Part shown: in pieces, positions 1-8,250 of the stretch | Layout: every line of letters starts with the position of its first letter | Numbering within the stretch: the first letter of the stretch is position 1 | NCBI RefSeq assembly: GCF_016056275.1 | Contig: NZ_JAECZA010000024.1 | Span: 1 to 48,528, forward strand | Source: Dendronalium phyllosphericum CENA369 | GTDB lineage: Bacteria > Cyanobacteriota > Cyanobacteriia > Cyanobacteriales > Nostocaceae | Direction: 5' to 3' | Length of the DNA: 48,528 bases | Position numbers and translations under genes: made by a program | Notes under the pieces: model-generated | What the model was told of the DNA's origin: nothing | What the model saw: only the letters and a program-made list of their open reading frames with translations | Databases searched by the model: none

Positions 1-20
1 ATAGACCGAGGGCTTGACCT
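1..20 (+). rRNA. 23S rRNA, extreme 3' end (partial)
   Basis: The first about 20 bases (ATAGACCGAGGGCTTGACCT) look like the conserved 3' tip of cyanobacterial 23S rRNA, which usually ends in a GACCGAG..CTTGACCT-type sequence. The 5S rRNA begins about 70 bases downstream, the normal 23S-5S spacing. The rest of the operon lies upstream of the window. The exact 3' end is uncertain by a few bases. Confidence 0.75.
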
Positions 21-89
21 CACAACAACATTGGTCCTCTATTCGCGTTGCTTGCAGTCTTCAGGGTTTTGACCCAACCAAACAAGTTT

Positions 90-208
90 TCCTGGTGCTG
101 ATTGCGCGGTGGAACCACGCTGATTCCTTCCCGAACTCAGAGGTGAAACGCTGCTGCGGCCACGATAGTTTAGGGGTTGCCCTCTGCCACAATAGCTCTG
201 TGCCAGGT
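90..208 (+). rRNA. rrf: 5S ribosomal RNA
   Basis: This is a structural RNA of the large ribosomal subunit. The segment starts TCCTGGTGCTG and ends TGTGCCAGGT, so its ends pair as helix I (CCTGG with CCAGG). The diagnostic internal block CCGAACTCAGAGGTGAAACG sits at 140-159. The length of about 119 nt fits cyanobacterial 5S. It lies just after the 23S 3' end and just before a strong terminator. Ends may shift by 1-2 bases. Confidence 0.95.
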
Positions 209-221
209 TTTTATTTCTCCC

Positions 222-251
222 AAAGCCTCCTTTAGTTCTAAAGGAGGCTTT
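222..251 (+). terminator. Rho-independent terminator of the rRNA operon
   Basis: A perfect 12-bp stem (AAAGCCTCCTTT at 222-233 with AAAGGAGGCTTT at 240-251) closes a 6-nt loop and is followed by CGGTTTT. It lies 14 bases after the 5S gene, so it should end rRNA operon transcription. Confidence 0.9.
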
Positions 252-853
252 CGGTTTTGAAAAAACAAAAAACTTCTTATATTTGAGATCAAGTCAAGTC
301 CAGATAAATTAGTTATGATTCCGGAATCTATGCAGAAAGCCTGAAAACACCTACCCTAATCCCTCTTCTCTCAGTCTCCGAAAACATTTACCATTTGTGA
401 ATTCTAGAGCTTTTGTATAGCAAGCGATCGCGCGATTATTTTCTAATAACAAATCTAAGACCAATTTTTTTCTAATAGTATAGCTTGTATTGATTGCCTC
501 ATGAGGCTTATAGCGATTGCCCTCCCGGATAGTAACAGAAGAGGGCTAATACCAATTAAAAATGAAGCTGCATATAATGGGGAGAAGCAAACTTGGTAGG
601 TTAACAGAACCATGTATTCTATGCAGCTTCATATTAAATTGGTATAACCTCTGCGGTTTTAATGATAAAACTTTAACCAGACACGATATAAGCTCTAGAC
701 AAGGTACTTTTGGTTATTAAAATATACCGATGTGGGTCGAATGAGAATAATTCGACTTGAATATTTTTTATGTATAAAAAAATTAGATAGAATTGTGCTA
801 AACTTGATGGAATTACTTAACAAATTCAAGTTTTATAATAAAAAGGTAGAAAT
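252..853. other. AT-rich intergenic region after the rRNA operon
   Basis: No convincing gene is seen here. It contains a HIP1-like site near 425, the 97-bp inverted-repeat element at 549-645, and a small 7-bp inverted repeat (GTCGAAT at 736-742, ATTCGAC at 750-756) followed by a T-rich run that could be a weak terminator. The high AT content and decayed mobile DNA suggest an insertion-tolerant spacer. Confidence 0.5.
549..645. repeat. 97-bp inverted-repeat (MITE-like) element
   Basis: The ends are 25-bp inverted repeats with two mismatches: left 549-573 begins ATACCAATTAAA and ends GAAGCTGCAT; right 621-645 begins ATGCAGCTTC and ends AATTGGTAT. The 47-bp centre has no ORF. The terminal ATACCAATT motif recurs at 27660-27759 and 32834-32858, suggesting a small dispersed, non-coding element family that needs outside help to move. 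Transcribed, it would fold into a long hairpin. Confidence 0.6.
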
Positions 854-1006
854 GCTTTATCTTTTGACATCAAGCAAGTTGCAGTTTATTTAGCCCAGCT
901 TCATCGTAAGAGATTATGTTATTCAAAACCAGAAGAAATGCTGAGGTTTTAAATAAAATTGCTACTGCACTATCTCAATAATGGTACTGTACCCCTTTCA
1001 GTTTGA
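854..1006 (+). pseudogene. IS1-family transposase C-terminal remnant
   Basis: Conceptual translation gives the segment YLAQLHRKRLCYSKPEEMLR, an in-frame TAA at 950-952, then IKLLLHYLNNGTVPL and a final stop at 1004-1006. From memory this resembles the C-terminus of cyanobacterial IS1-type transposases (an arginine/cysteine-tyrosine-serine block followed by a hydrophobic LLLHYL helix). Nothing upstream in this frame restores a full transposase, so it is a truncated, dead copy. No terminal repeats or target duplications were found. The family assignment is from residue patterns only. Confidence 0.45.
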
Positions 1007-1250
1007 TTTATCCCGCTAATATGCAACGCCCTATAGCCAAGCTAAGGAGGCTATCAAACAATAATTAGATTAGAAAGTAGATTAAGAAGAAATATCATAT
1101 TATTTAGTAAATTATCTAATTTTGAAAGGAATCTATTTAGATAGTATGTATGAGGAATTTTTTGGCATTAACACTAGATTAATTAAACTCTAAATATTAG
1201 TATAGCAAAAGCGTTAAATTTTTATAGGAGTTATTGAAAGCCACAAAGAA

Positions 1251-1448
1251 TTGTTCAAAAATATTGATTTAACTGAATATTTAAATTTGATTAACGAAAT
1301 CTTAATAACATGTAACAGGTTAAATAGTTACTATATTTCAATGAAATTCCTTAAAAAAGATTATAAGTTGATGCTAAATTATCAGAGGTATAAGTTCGTA
1401 ATAAACAATCAGGAAATCAGCAAATGTCTAAAGATAGTTATCAGGTAA
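1251..1448 (+). CDS. possible small ORF upstream of the secretion cluster
   Basis: This is a 65-codon open frame beginning at TTG and overlapping the next gene by 25 bp. An ATT codon in the same frame at 1233 lies just after GGAG and could be an unusual start. The product would be lysine-, tyrosine- and isoleucine-rich with no signal peptide or recognisable domain. It may be only chance open frame in AT-rich DNA. The 25-bp overlap with a plausible translated gene is the only argument for coding. Confidence 0.2.
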   Translation: MFKNIDLTEYLNLINEILITCNRLNSYYISMKFLKKDYKLMLNYQRYKFVINNQEISKCLKIVIR

Positions 1449-2044
1449 AAAATTTTTACCATGTTTTAAAGGTTAGTACTACTAACACATATTATAAATT
1501 GATAGAAATTGTCAGATTTTGGTATGTGAATCTAGTTGAATCTGTACCTTTTTTGATAGCGTGCGCTGTATTTTTAAGTGTAATTAGTCTAAAAAGCCCT
1601 ATACTGCTTTTTTGTTTGCTATTTGGTAGTCTCATAGCAATAGTTATACATAAAATTGGGCGACAAGTGAATTTACCTAAGCAATGGTTGATAGCATTAC
1701 AAATATTGGCAGTTGCTATAGTTCTCAGTTTGTTTTGGTTAGACCATTTTGCAGTCCCTGTACAAGCGCAATTTTTTAAGAGAGCTGAAGATTTTTTTAA
1801 AAATAATTTAACACAAGGCACAACGACAAATACTAGTGGTACTCAAGCCGCTGTTAGTTTAATTTTCAATGTGTTGCGAGCAATTTATTTACTCTACATT
1901 GCAATTTCCTTGATTGGTGTGATCAACGCAGTGCGTAAAGATGAAGATTGGCAAAGTGTTGCTAGAGTTCCTCTGTTAGTTGTAGTTGCTGTTACTGTTG
2001 CTGATGTACTCACAGGTTTTGTTATTGGTGATAGTAGTAAGTAA
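1424..2044 (+). CDS. VirB2-like pilin precursor candidate of the type IV secretion block
   Basis: I see a 206-aa very hydrophobic protein. Residues 41-77 are membrane-spanning. Residues 86-115 look like an internal signal segment ending in AVPVQA, a good signal peptidase I site. The predicted 91-aa remainder has a polar stretch, then two helices (about 143-170 and 181-201) separated by a charged RKDEDW turn. Two hydrophobic helices after a long cleaved leader is the layout of VirB2/TrbC pilins, and the gene is first in a block with VirB order. Sequence similarity to known pilins is not evident, so the role is inferred from topology and position. The ATG follows AGGA at a 9-base distance. A plain membrane protein remains possible. 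Confidence 0.6.
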   Translation: MSKDSYQVKNFYHVLKVSTTNTYYKLIEIVRFWYVNLVESVPFLIACAVFLSVISLKSPILLFCLLFGSLIAIVIHKIGRQVNLPKQWLIALQILAVAIVLSLFWLDHFAVPVQAQFFKRAEDFFKNNLTQGTTTNTSGTQAAVSLIFNVLRAIYLLYIAISLIGVINAVRKDEDWQSVARVPLLVVVAVTVADVLTGFVIGDSSK

Positions 2045-2073
2045 GTTCTACTCAGGCAAAAATTGAGAAAGTT

Positions 2074-2469
2074 ATGATGTCTGACAAACAGGAACAGGAA
2101 TTTCGTCCAGTTAATCAAATATTAGGGAGTCAACCATCTTTAGGACCACTTCCGGCCGATCAAATTTTTCCCTGGATAGTAATAGCTTTGACTTCGTACT
2201 TCATCATCAATGGAATTTTTGGAGGACTTTTTTCAGACGATTTTCAAAGATGGTTATGGACAATACTAATGGCTGGTTGGGGAATTGCTACTTGGTGGAT
2301 ATTAACTGGTGGTAGGAGTTGGCGCTTTTTAAGTAAATTTATTGGAGTTCCCACTTGGACTAGAGGCTTTGCTCGTTATCAAAGCTTGCTGGAAGTTAAC
2401 CATGAAGCAAAAAATCGGAAAAAAAAGCATAGGCATCGCAGGTCAAGAAACAAGATTAACACCATTTGA
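2074..2469 (+). CDS. VirB3/TrbD-like inner-membrane protein
   Basis: This 131-aa protein has a soluble N-terminus (about 30 residues), two adjacent hydrophobic segments (about 31-53 and 58-80), and a very basic C-terminus (KNRKKKHRHRRSRNK). Short two-helix proteins directly upstream of the VirB4 ATPase are typical of VirB3/TraL/TrbD, which anchor the ATPase at the inner membrane. The gene starts 29 bp after its neighbour and overlaps the start of the VirB4-like gene by 68 bp, suggesting translational coupling. Assignment is from size, topology and position; no unique motif is visible. Confidence 0.6.
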   Translation: MMSDKQEQEFRPVNQILGSQPSLGPLPADQIFPWIVIALTSYFIINGIFGGLFSDDFQRWLWTILMAGWGIATWWILTGGRSWRFLSKFIGVPTWTRGFARYQSLLEVNHEAKNRKKKHRHRRSRNKINTI

Positions 2470-5149
2470 AGATGCTCTCCATTTGGCAACAATGCTACGC
2501 ATCTCACTCAATGGGCGAGATATTGGTGCTTACATTTTGACCAGAGGAACTCAAAGAGATAGGTTTTGCTTCGTTTTTGGTTTTGAATGTCGAGGTATTC
2601 ATACTACCTTAAGAGATGAGCAAATAGATACTATTTTTAATAATATTGAATCTGGTTTAAAAGATATTCCTGAAGGTGAAAGACTGACATTGCATATGGG
2701 GTCTTTTAGTTCAGATAAACAACGCCAACAAGAACTAGCTGATTTAGTAAAGCGTACTCCATCACGAGATATTAAGTATTTATTGATGGCAGAAAGAGCT
2801 AGAGCAAAAGAACTTAGTATTTCAGGTATTCGCAAACCAAAATTTTTGCGAATTTATGTTACCTATACTATTGAACCAAATTCTACAAATGCTGATGATT
2901 GGATAGAAAAACTATTAGCTAGAGCAGAATTGTGGTGGTTAAAATTCAAAGGTGAACTGGCAGAAATTGAAAACCAGCGTGTTGAAACTATTATTACAAA
3001 TGCTTACCAGCAAGGTTTTGCACGTTGGGAACAGTTATTATCTAACAAAATGGGATTAGATATTAAGCCTTTGACTGCTAACGATCTCTGGGGGCACATT
3101 TGGCGCAGATTTAATGATACACAGCCAATAGAGATTCCCCAATTAATTCATTTAGATGAAGATGGAATACACGAACAAGTTTCCTCAGACCTAGCTAGTA
3201 CTAAATTACTCATAGAAAATATCCACAGTACGACTTTACTGATGGAGTCGAATGTACCTACTGCCGATCGCCGCTGGATTAATGTTAAAAATAACTACAT
3301 TGGCGCACTCACATTTCTAGAAAAACCCGGTGGTTGGCCGAATAAATTTGCTCAACTGCGTTATTTTTGGGAACTGCTGGCTAGAGAAACAGTAGTCGAT
3401 ACGGAGATTTTTTGTCAGTTAACTGCGGCAAATCCAGCCTTAGTGAAAACTACTTTGCAAAGAGTGCTGAAGCAGTCAAATATGACAGCGATTCTGGCTC
3501 AAGAAAAAAGTAGAACTATTGATGTTAACGCTCAATTAAAGTTAAAAAAATCAGTAGCAGCACAAGAACAATTATATGAAGGTGCAGTACCTATTTATGC
3601 GGGTATTGCTATTTTTGTCCATCGTCCTAGTGTCGAAAAATTAGATGAAGCTACAAGATATATTGAAAATTGTTTTCAACGGCCAGCACAAGTAATTAGG
3701 GAAACAGAGTATACTTGGAAGATTTGGTTGCAATCCTTACCAATAGTCTGGGAGGGTTTGATGGTTAAACCCTTTAATCGACGACAGTTGTATTTAACTA
3801 GTGAAGTTCCAGGACTAATGCCTTTAGTGCTAACTAAAGCGGGTGATAGCCACGGTTTTGAATTGATTTCTGAAGAAGGAGGAACACCCGTACATTTAGA
3901 TTTGTTTAACCAACACAAAAATTTAGCGCTGTTTGCAACAACTCGTGCTGGTAAATCAGTATTGGTGTCAGGAATTTTAACTCAAGCTTTAGCTCATGGC
4001 ATTCCCGTAGTAGCATTGGACTTTCCTAAGCCAGACGGTACGTCTACATTTACCGACTATACAGAGTTTATGGAAGGAAATGGTGCGTATTTTGATATTT
4101 CCAAACAATCAAATAACTTATTTGAACAGCCAGATTTAAGGTCGCTCTCTCCAGAAGAACAACGCGATCGCTTGCTGGATTATACTGCTTTCCTAGAATC
4201 AGCCTTAATGACTATGGTTTTAGGCTCATCTAGTGAAAATCAACTACTGGCGCAAACTGTGCGTTCCCTGCTTAACTTAGCTTTAAGAGCCTTTTTTGCT
4301 GATGAAGGTATTAAAGAGCGATACCGCAAAGCAATAACAGCAGGCTTTGGTAGCGAAGCTTGGCAGAAAACCCCAACTTTAAGAGACTTTCTCTATTTTT
4401 GCTCGCCAGAACATCTGCTGTTAGATTCTATGAGTGGCAGAGTTGAAGATGCTCTCAGTCAAATTCACCTCCGCTTGCAGTTTTGGCTTTCTAGTCGCGT
4501 AGGACAATCAATTTCTGCACCATCTAGCTTTCCTACCGACGCACAACTTTTGGTTTTTGCTCTGAGAAACTTAGCAGATAACGAAGATGCAGCAGTGCTA
4601 TCTTTAAGTGCCTATTCAGCAGCATTACGACGTGCATTAAGCAGTCCAGCTTCTATATTCTTCATCGATGAAGCACCAATTTTATTTGAATTCGATCAAA
4701 TTTCGGACTTAGTTGGCAGAATTTGTGCGAACGGTGCCAAAGCTGGGATCAGGGTTATTTTATCAGCGCAAGACCCCGACACTATTGCGAAATCTAAAGC
4801 AGCATCTAAAATTTTACAAAACTTAACAACTCGCTTGATTGGGCGTATTCAGCCAGTTGCTGTGGATAGTTTTATCAATATCTTGAAATATCCCCGCCAA
4901 GTTATTTCTCGAAATGCCACAGAAAGCTTTTTTCCTCGTAAAGAAGGCGTTTACAGCCAATGGCTACTAGATGACAATGGCATTTATACTTTTTGCCGCT
5001 ATTATCCAGGTTACGAACAATTGGCAGTAGTTGCGAACAATCCTAACGAACAAGCTGCACGCAAACAAGCAATGCAGCGTTGTAGCGATAAATACGAAGC
5101 TATTTCTACGTTTGCACGTCAGTTAGTAGCTTCGCTGCGAGGTAGTTGA
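2402..5149 (+). CDS. VirB4/TraC-family type IV secretion ATPase
   Basis: This is the energy-providing cytoplasmic ATPase of a type IV secretion or conjugation machine. The 915-aa protein has a VirB4-like N-terminal half and a RecA-like C-terminal half. The P-loop is at about residues 513-521 (TTRAGKSVLV, lacking the usual first glycine), and Walker B is at about 751-759 (SIFFIDEAP). A glutamine-containing LSAQD follows. A longer reading starting at TTG 2342 exists, but ATG 2402 is preferred because GGAAG lies just upstream and the length fits the family better. It is the best-supported gene of the block. The next gene begins 80 bp downstream. No VirD4-type coupling ATPase or VirB11 ATPase accompanies it in the window. 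Confidence 0.88.
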   Translation: MKQKIGKKSIGIAGQETRLTPFEDALHLATMLRISLNGRDIGAYILTRGTQRDRFCFVFGFECRGIHTTLRDEQIDTIFNNIESGLKDIPEGERLTLHMGSFSSDKQRQQELADLVKRTPSRDIKYLLMAERARAKELSISGIRKPKFLRIYVTYTIEPNSTNADDWIEKLLARAELWWLKFKGELAEIENQRVETIITNAYQQGFARWEQLLSNKMGLDIKPLTANDLWGHIWRRFNDTQPIEIPQLIHLDEDGIHEQVSSDLASTKLLIENIHSTTLLMESNVPTADRRWINVKNNYIGALTFLEKPGGWPNKFAQLRYFWELLARETVVDTEIFCQLTAANPALVKTTLQRVLKQSNMTAILAQEKSRTIDVNAQLKLKKSVAAQEQLYEGAVPIYAGIAIFVHRPSVEKLDEATRYIENCFQRPAQVIRETEYTWKIWLQSLPIVWEGLMVKPFNRRQLYLTSEVPGLMPLVLTKAGDSHGFELISEEGGTPVHLDLFNQHKNLALFATTRAGKSVLVSGILTQALAHGIPVVALDFPKPDGTSTFTDYTEFMEGNGAYFDISKQSNNLFEQPDLRSLSPEEQRDRLLDYTAFLESALMTMVLGSSSENQLLAQTVRSLLNLALRAFFADEGIKERYRKAITAGFGSEAWQKTPTLRDFLYFCSPEHLLLDSMSGRVEDALSQIHLRLQFWLSSRVGQSISAPSSFPTDAQLLVFALRNLADNEDAAVLSLSAYSAALRRALSSPASIFFIDEAPILFEFDQISDLVGRICANGAKAGIRVILSAQDPDTIAKSKAASKILQNLTTRLIGRIQPVAVDSFINILKYPRQVISRNATESFFPRKEGVYSQWLLDDNGIYTFCRYYPGYEQLAVVANNPNEQAARKQAMQRCSDKYEAISTFARQLVASLRGS

Positions 5150-5229
5150 GAAAGGAGATAAATAGTTAATAGTGAATAAAATTTCCCAATGATACACAAT
5201 GTCGATCGCGTTATTTCAGGTACAAATTT

Positions 5230-6027
5230 ATGCGAAAAACTACCTTTTTGACAATTACTTTGTCATTCTTAGTAGTTCTACCAGCAATGGCAGAATTAGG
5301 TCAAGTTTGGACTGATTTTGAATCTTACTCTACAGATTTGCAAAACTATCTGAGCAGTAATCTTAGCGATAGTTTCAAGCCTCTAGAGATTAGGACGCAA
5401 GGTTCTCTTAATGGTGCTAGAGGAGAGGTGAATATACCTAACCCTGTTGCTGCTGGCGAACAAATTCGGGATGATATAACGCTCTACTCCTTATCAGACA
5501 AATTTGAGAATAATTCAGCGGTGAGAGGAATATCAGTTAGTAATGAAATAAATCGGTTGCTTACCCGTGGTTCTGTAGTAGGTTTAATGGGTGCAAATGG
5601 ACAAGTAAGATTGAAAGCTAAGTTGCAAAATACTGAGACAACCCTGAAAAATATTGAGGAAGCTGTTAGAAATGCTGAACAAAATCAATCATTAATTGAT
5701 AACCTTTTAGCACAAGCTGGCTCTCTCAAACCCGATCCTACAAAGATTGGTGATTATTTATCAGGACAATCAAATGCTATTCAGCCTACTTTACTATTGC
5801 AAAGTATTAAAATTCAACGGGATCAATCAAAAATTCTCAGCGAAACGCTTGCTCAGACAGTACAAACAAATCAATCTCTGCAATACTCTAACTTAAATTT
5901 AGCAAATATTTCTCAGCAGATGGAAGAGGCGAATCGGGCGCGCAGAGTAGATTCAGCAACAGAAGCAGCACGACTTTTACGCACTACTTCTCAAATAGAT
6001 TTGTTTGGCAGAAACCTTGACAGATAA
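5230..6027 (+). CDS. secreted VirB5/TrbJ-like protein
   Basis: The 265-aa product begins with a clear Sec signal peptide (MRKTTFLTITL through VLPAMA, cleaved before Glu22). The mature part is polar. Residues about 125-155 and 195-245 are rich in Gln, Asn and heptad-spaced hydrophobics, predicting long helices or coiled coils. VirB5/TrbJ proteins, minor pilus components in the periplasm, are exported helical proteins of this size encoded between VirB4 and VirB6, exactly as here. No cysteines or lipobox are seen. The identification is by position, export signal and helical character. Confidence 0.6.
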   Translation: MRKTTFLTITLSFLVVLPAMAELGQVWTDFESYSTDLQNYLSSNLSDSFKPLEIRTQGSLNGARGEVNIPNPVAAGEQIRDDITLYSLSDKFENNSAVRGISVSNEINRLLTRGSVVGLMGANGQVRLKAKLQNTETTLKNIEEAVRNAEQNQSLIDNLLAQAGSLKPDPTKIGDYLSGQSNAIQPTLLLQSIKIQRDQSKILSETLAQTVQTNQSLQYSNLNLANISQQMEEANRARRVDSATEAARLLRTTSQIDLFGRNLDR

Positions 6028-6082
6028 CATTTATCTATTTTTCAATCTACCTTTCTTGTTAGAGAAAGCCGGATAACTCAAA

Positions 6083-7132
6083 ATGCAGATTTATATTTTG
6101 CAAATCTCTCCTCAACTTGGCATTAACGATACTGTGAATAATGGTGCAAGAACTGCCAGAAGTATTGCTGCAAGTTGGGATAATCAATGGCTAAATTTAT
6201 TACAAACTAACACCAGTAATAATTTATATGGCTCTTTAACAAATCTTGGTGTGTTTTTTGCAGTAGGAACTCTACTGTTTTTTATGGTTCAATGGCTGAG
6301 AGATTTAATAGACAGTGAATATTCTCGTCCTATCTCAGCTTTTATTTGGCCTTTTGTAGTTGTATTGTTATTAAGCAATTCTGGAAATGGTAGTATACTT
6401 TCTAATCTGACATTAGGAGTAAGGAACTTTATCAATAGTGTCAACCAACAAGTAGTAACTACAGCTGATGCCAATCAAACTTATCAGCAAGCGGTAAGTA
6501 TGAGTGTTGCGGAAGAAGTAGCTGGTTCCTTGCTTCGTCCTTGTCAGTCACTTACTGGCGAACAACAAACTCAATGCTTTGCCAAAGCCAGCGAACAGAT
6601 TAACGATCTCTGGCAGGAATATAGAAGTTTATATGGAAATAAAATTTGGATAGATAGACTAGAAAATCAGGTAAATCAAATTAGGTTTGGTACGGGAATT
6701 ATCTCAGACACTACATTTAATGCTTTTTTAGGTAATACTGTACAAACTACTATCAAAAACTTTTTCTTTTCATTGCAATATGCTTTTCAAAACTTAATAG
6801 AAGCAACTATGTTGCTGATAGCAGCTTTAGGACCACTTGCTGTAGGTGGATCTTTGCTTCCCGTAGCTGGAAAACCAATTTTTGCTTGGCTGACGGGGTT
6901 TTTAGCTGCTGGGATTGCCAAGATTTCATTCAATATTGTTGCTGTGTTGACTGCCACGGTAATTGTGAATGGCCCAGGACAAGATTATAATTCCAATCCA
7001 GACTTAACGTGGTTCATCATTTTTCTGGGAATTTTAGCACCGCTTTTATCTTTGATAGTTGCTGGTGCAGGAGGATTTGCAGTATTCAGTGCCATTAGTA
7101 GCACAGCTTCGTTAGTGAGGGAGAGAATCTAG
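6083..7132 (+). CDS. VirB6/TrbL-like polytopic membrane protein
   Basis: This 349-aa protein has hydrophobic segments near residues 55-75, 84-100, 230-260, 265-295 and 305-335, separated by a hydrophilic loop of about 110 residues (110-220) that contains two cysteines. The C-terminal half is glycine- and alanine-rich. VirB6/TrbL proteins are multi-spanning inner-membrane channel parts of this size, encoded just after VirB5. The gene lies 55 bp after the VirB5-like gene. No catalytic motif is expected or seen. The function is inferred from topology and gene order. Confidence 0.62.
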   Translation: MQIYILQISPQLGINDTVNNGARTARSIAASWDNQWLNLLQTNTSNNLYGSLTNLGVFFAVGTLLFFMVQWLRDLIDSEYSRPISAFIWPFVVVLLLSNSGNGSILSNLTLGVRNFINSVNQQVVTTADANQTYQQAVSMSVAEEVAGSLLRPCQSLTGEQQTQCFAKASEQINDLWQEYRSLYGNKIWIDRLENQVNQIRFGTGIISDTTFNAFLGNTVQTTIKNFFFSLQYAFQNLIEATMLLIAALGPLAVGGSLLPVAGKPIFAWLTGFLAAGIAKISFNIVAVLTATVIVNGPGQDYNSNPDLTWFIIFLGILAPLLSLIVAGAGGFAVFSAISSTASLVRERI

Positions 7133-7136
7133 TACT

Positions 7137-7161
7137 AATTCGTAATTCGTAATTTGTAATT
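7137..7161. repeat. short tandem repeat (AATTCGT-type)
   Basis: The spacer between the VirB6-like and first VirB8-like genes carries AATTCGT repeated in tandem, the last unit degenerate (AATTTGT). The same unit recurs at 20096-20123. Heptamer short tandem repeats are typical of heterocystous cyanobacterial spacers. Confidence 0.7.
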
Positions 7162-7294
7162 AAGACACACAGTAAAAGGATTGATATAGATAGTTTATGA
7201 GACTTGATTATGTTTAAAAAAATATATGTACTTACTTAGTTGGTAGTACAGTAGATAAGTAGTCAGCAATAAGTTTTAGTTGTGGGATGAGAAA

Positions 7295-8122
7295 ATGGTA
7301 AATTTACTCAAGAAAAGACAACAACGAAGCGGAAGTGTTTTGACAACGTTTGCGATCGCTACCTTCAGTTTGCATCTATTGGTGTTACTTTTATTCATCA
7401 CTCAAGGGTTGAAAATTTGGCAACTTAGTCTGAGAAAGCCGCCTAGTTTTGTGCAGATGATAGACGGTAAACCGATAGCTGCTACTGATGATTTAGCAAG
7501 AGATCCAGAAGCAATTCGTCAATTCGTTAGTAAAACGATGACATCAATGTTTAACTGGTCTGGAAATCTCCCACCTAAAAACTTTGAAGAAGTCGCAAAA
7601 CCTCAACCAGATCAAGGAATACTCGTTAGAACATCACAAGGCGGCAGTCAAAAAGTTACTACTAGTAGTTGGGTAGCAAGTTTTGCCCTATCAGAAGATT
7701 TTCGTAAAGGTTTTTTAAGTGCGATCGCCCAAATCACACCTCCAGAAATTTTTGCTACTAACCCCAACCAAGCTATGTCAGCGCAGTTGATTATCAAGCG
7801 GGTTTATCCTCCCAAACAAATTGCCCCAGGTAAGTGGCGAGTAGGAATGGTTGCTGACATAATTCAAAAAAAACGAAGTGATAATAGAACTAAAATAACC
7901 ACTTTTAATAAAGATTTATTAGTTCAAGCAGTAGATTATTTCCCTTATCCCTTAGATCGGAATAGTACCGACCTGCAAAAAGCAATTTATAGCAACCGCA
8001 TCGATAAATTAGAAATTTATGAAATGCGGAATCTGTGCTTGCTAGATGAATATAGCAACCTGACTGAAGAACAATTAAAGCAATGTACTAATAGACAAAA
8101 TTCTGGGAGTTTCTTCAGATAA
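7295..8122 (+). CDS. VirB8/TraE-like protein, first copy
   Basis: This is a 275-aa bitopic protein: a short basic cytoplasmic tail (KKRQQR), one membrane helix (about 18-43), then a periplasmic domain. VirB8-type proteins nucleate the inner-membrane complex and have this N-in, single-helix layout. The segment after the helix (FVQMIDGKPI, then RDPEAIRQFV) is repeated almost unchanged in the gene at 8251-8943 (LVQLVDGRAI, RNPETIRHFV), so the two are paralogues. ATG 7295 is preferred over an upstream TTG (7280). A spacer of about 160 bp separates it from the VirB6-like gene, so it may start a second transcript. Confidence 0.62.
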   Translation: MVNLLKKRQQRSGSVLTTFAIATFSLHLLVLLLFITQGLKIWQLSLRKPPSFVQMIDGKPIAATDDLARDPEAIRQFVSKTMTSMFNWSGNLPPKNFEEVAKPQPDQGILVRTSQGGSQKVTTSSWVASFALSEDFRKGFLSAIAQITPPEIFATNPNQAMSAQLIIKRVYPPKQIAPGKWRVGMVADIIQKKRSDNRTKITTFNKDLLVQAVDYFPYPLDRNSTDLQKAIYSNRIDKLEIYEMRNLCLLDEYSNLTEEQLKQCTNRQNSGSFFR

Positions 8123-8206
8123 ATATTATTTGGATTTTGTCACTATATCTATAAAAAAGAATATTTTTATCTTAAACAATACTAAAAAAACTACCTAAAT
8201 ATTAAT

Positions 8207-8239
8207 AACAACTGACAACTGACAACTGACAACTGACAA
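8207..8239. repeat. heptamer tandem repeat (AACTGAC)n
   Basis: Four copies of AACTGAC lie directly before the second VirB8-like gene, ending 11 bp from its ATG. The same heptamer recurs at 23664-23690. It may have displaced the normal ribosome-binding region of the downstream gene. Confidence 0.85.
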
Positions 8240-8250
8240 TTTAAGTATTT

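Noticed and set aside
14-235. 73-codon open frame at the window start
   Set aside because: It overlaps the 5S rRNA gene, the 23S-5S spacer and the terminator; translation is not credible.
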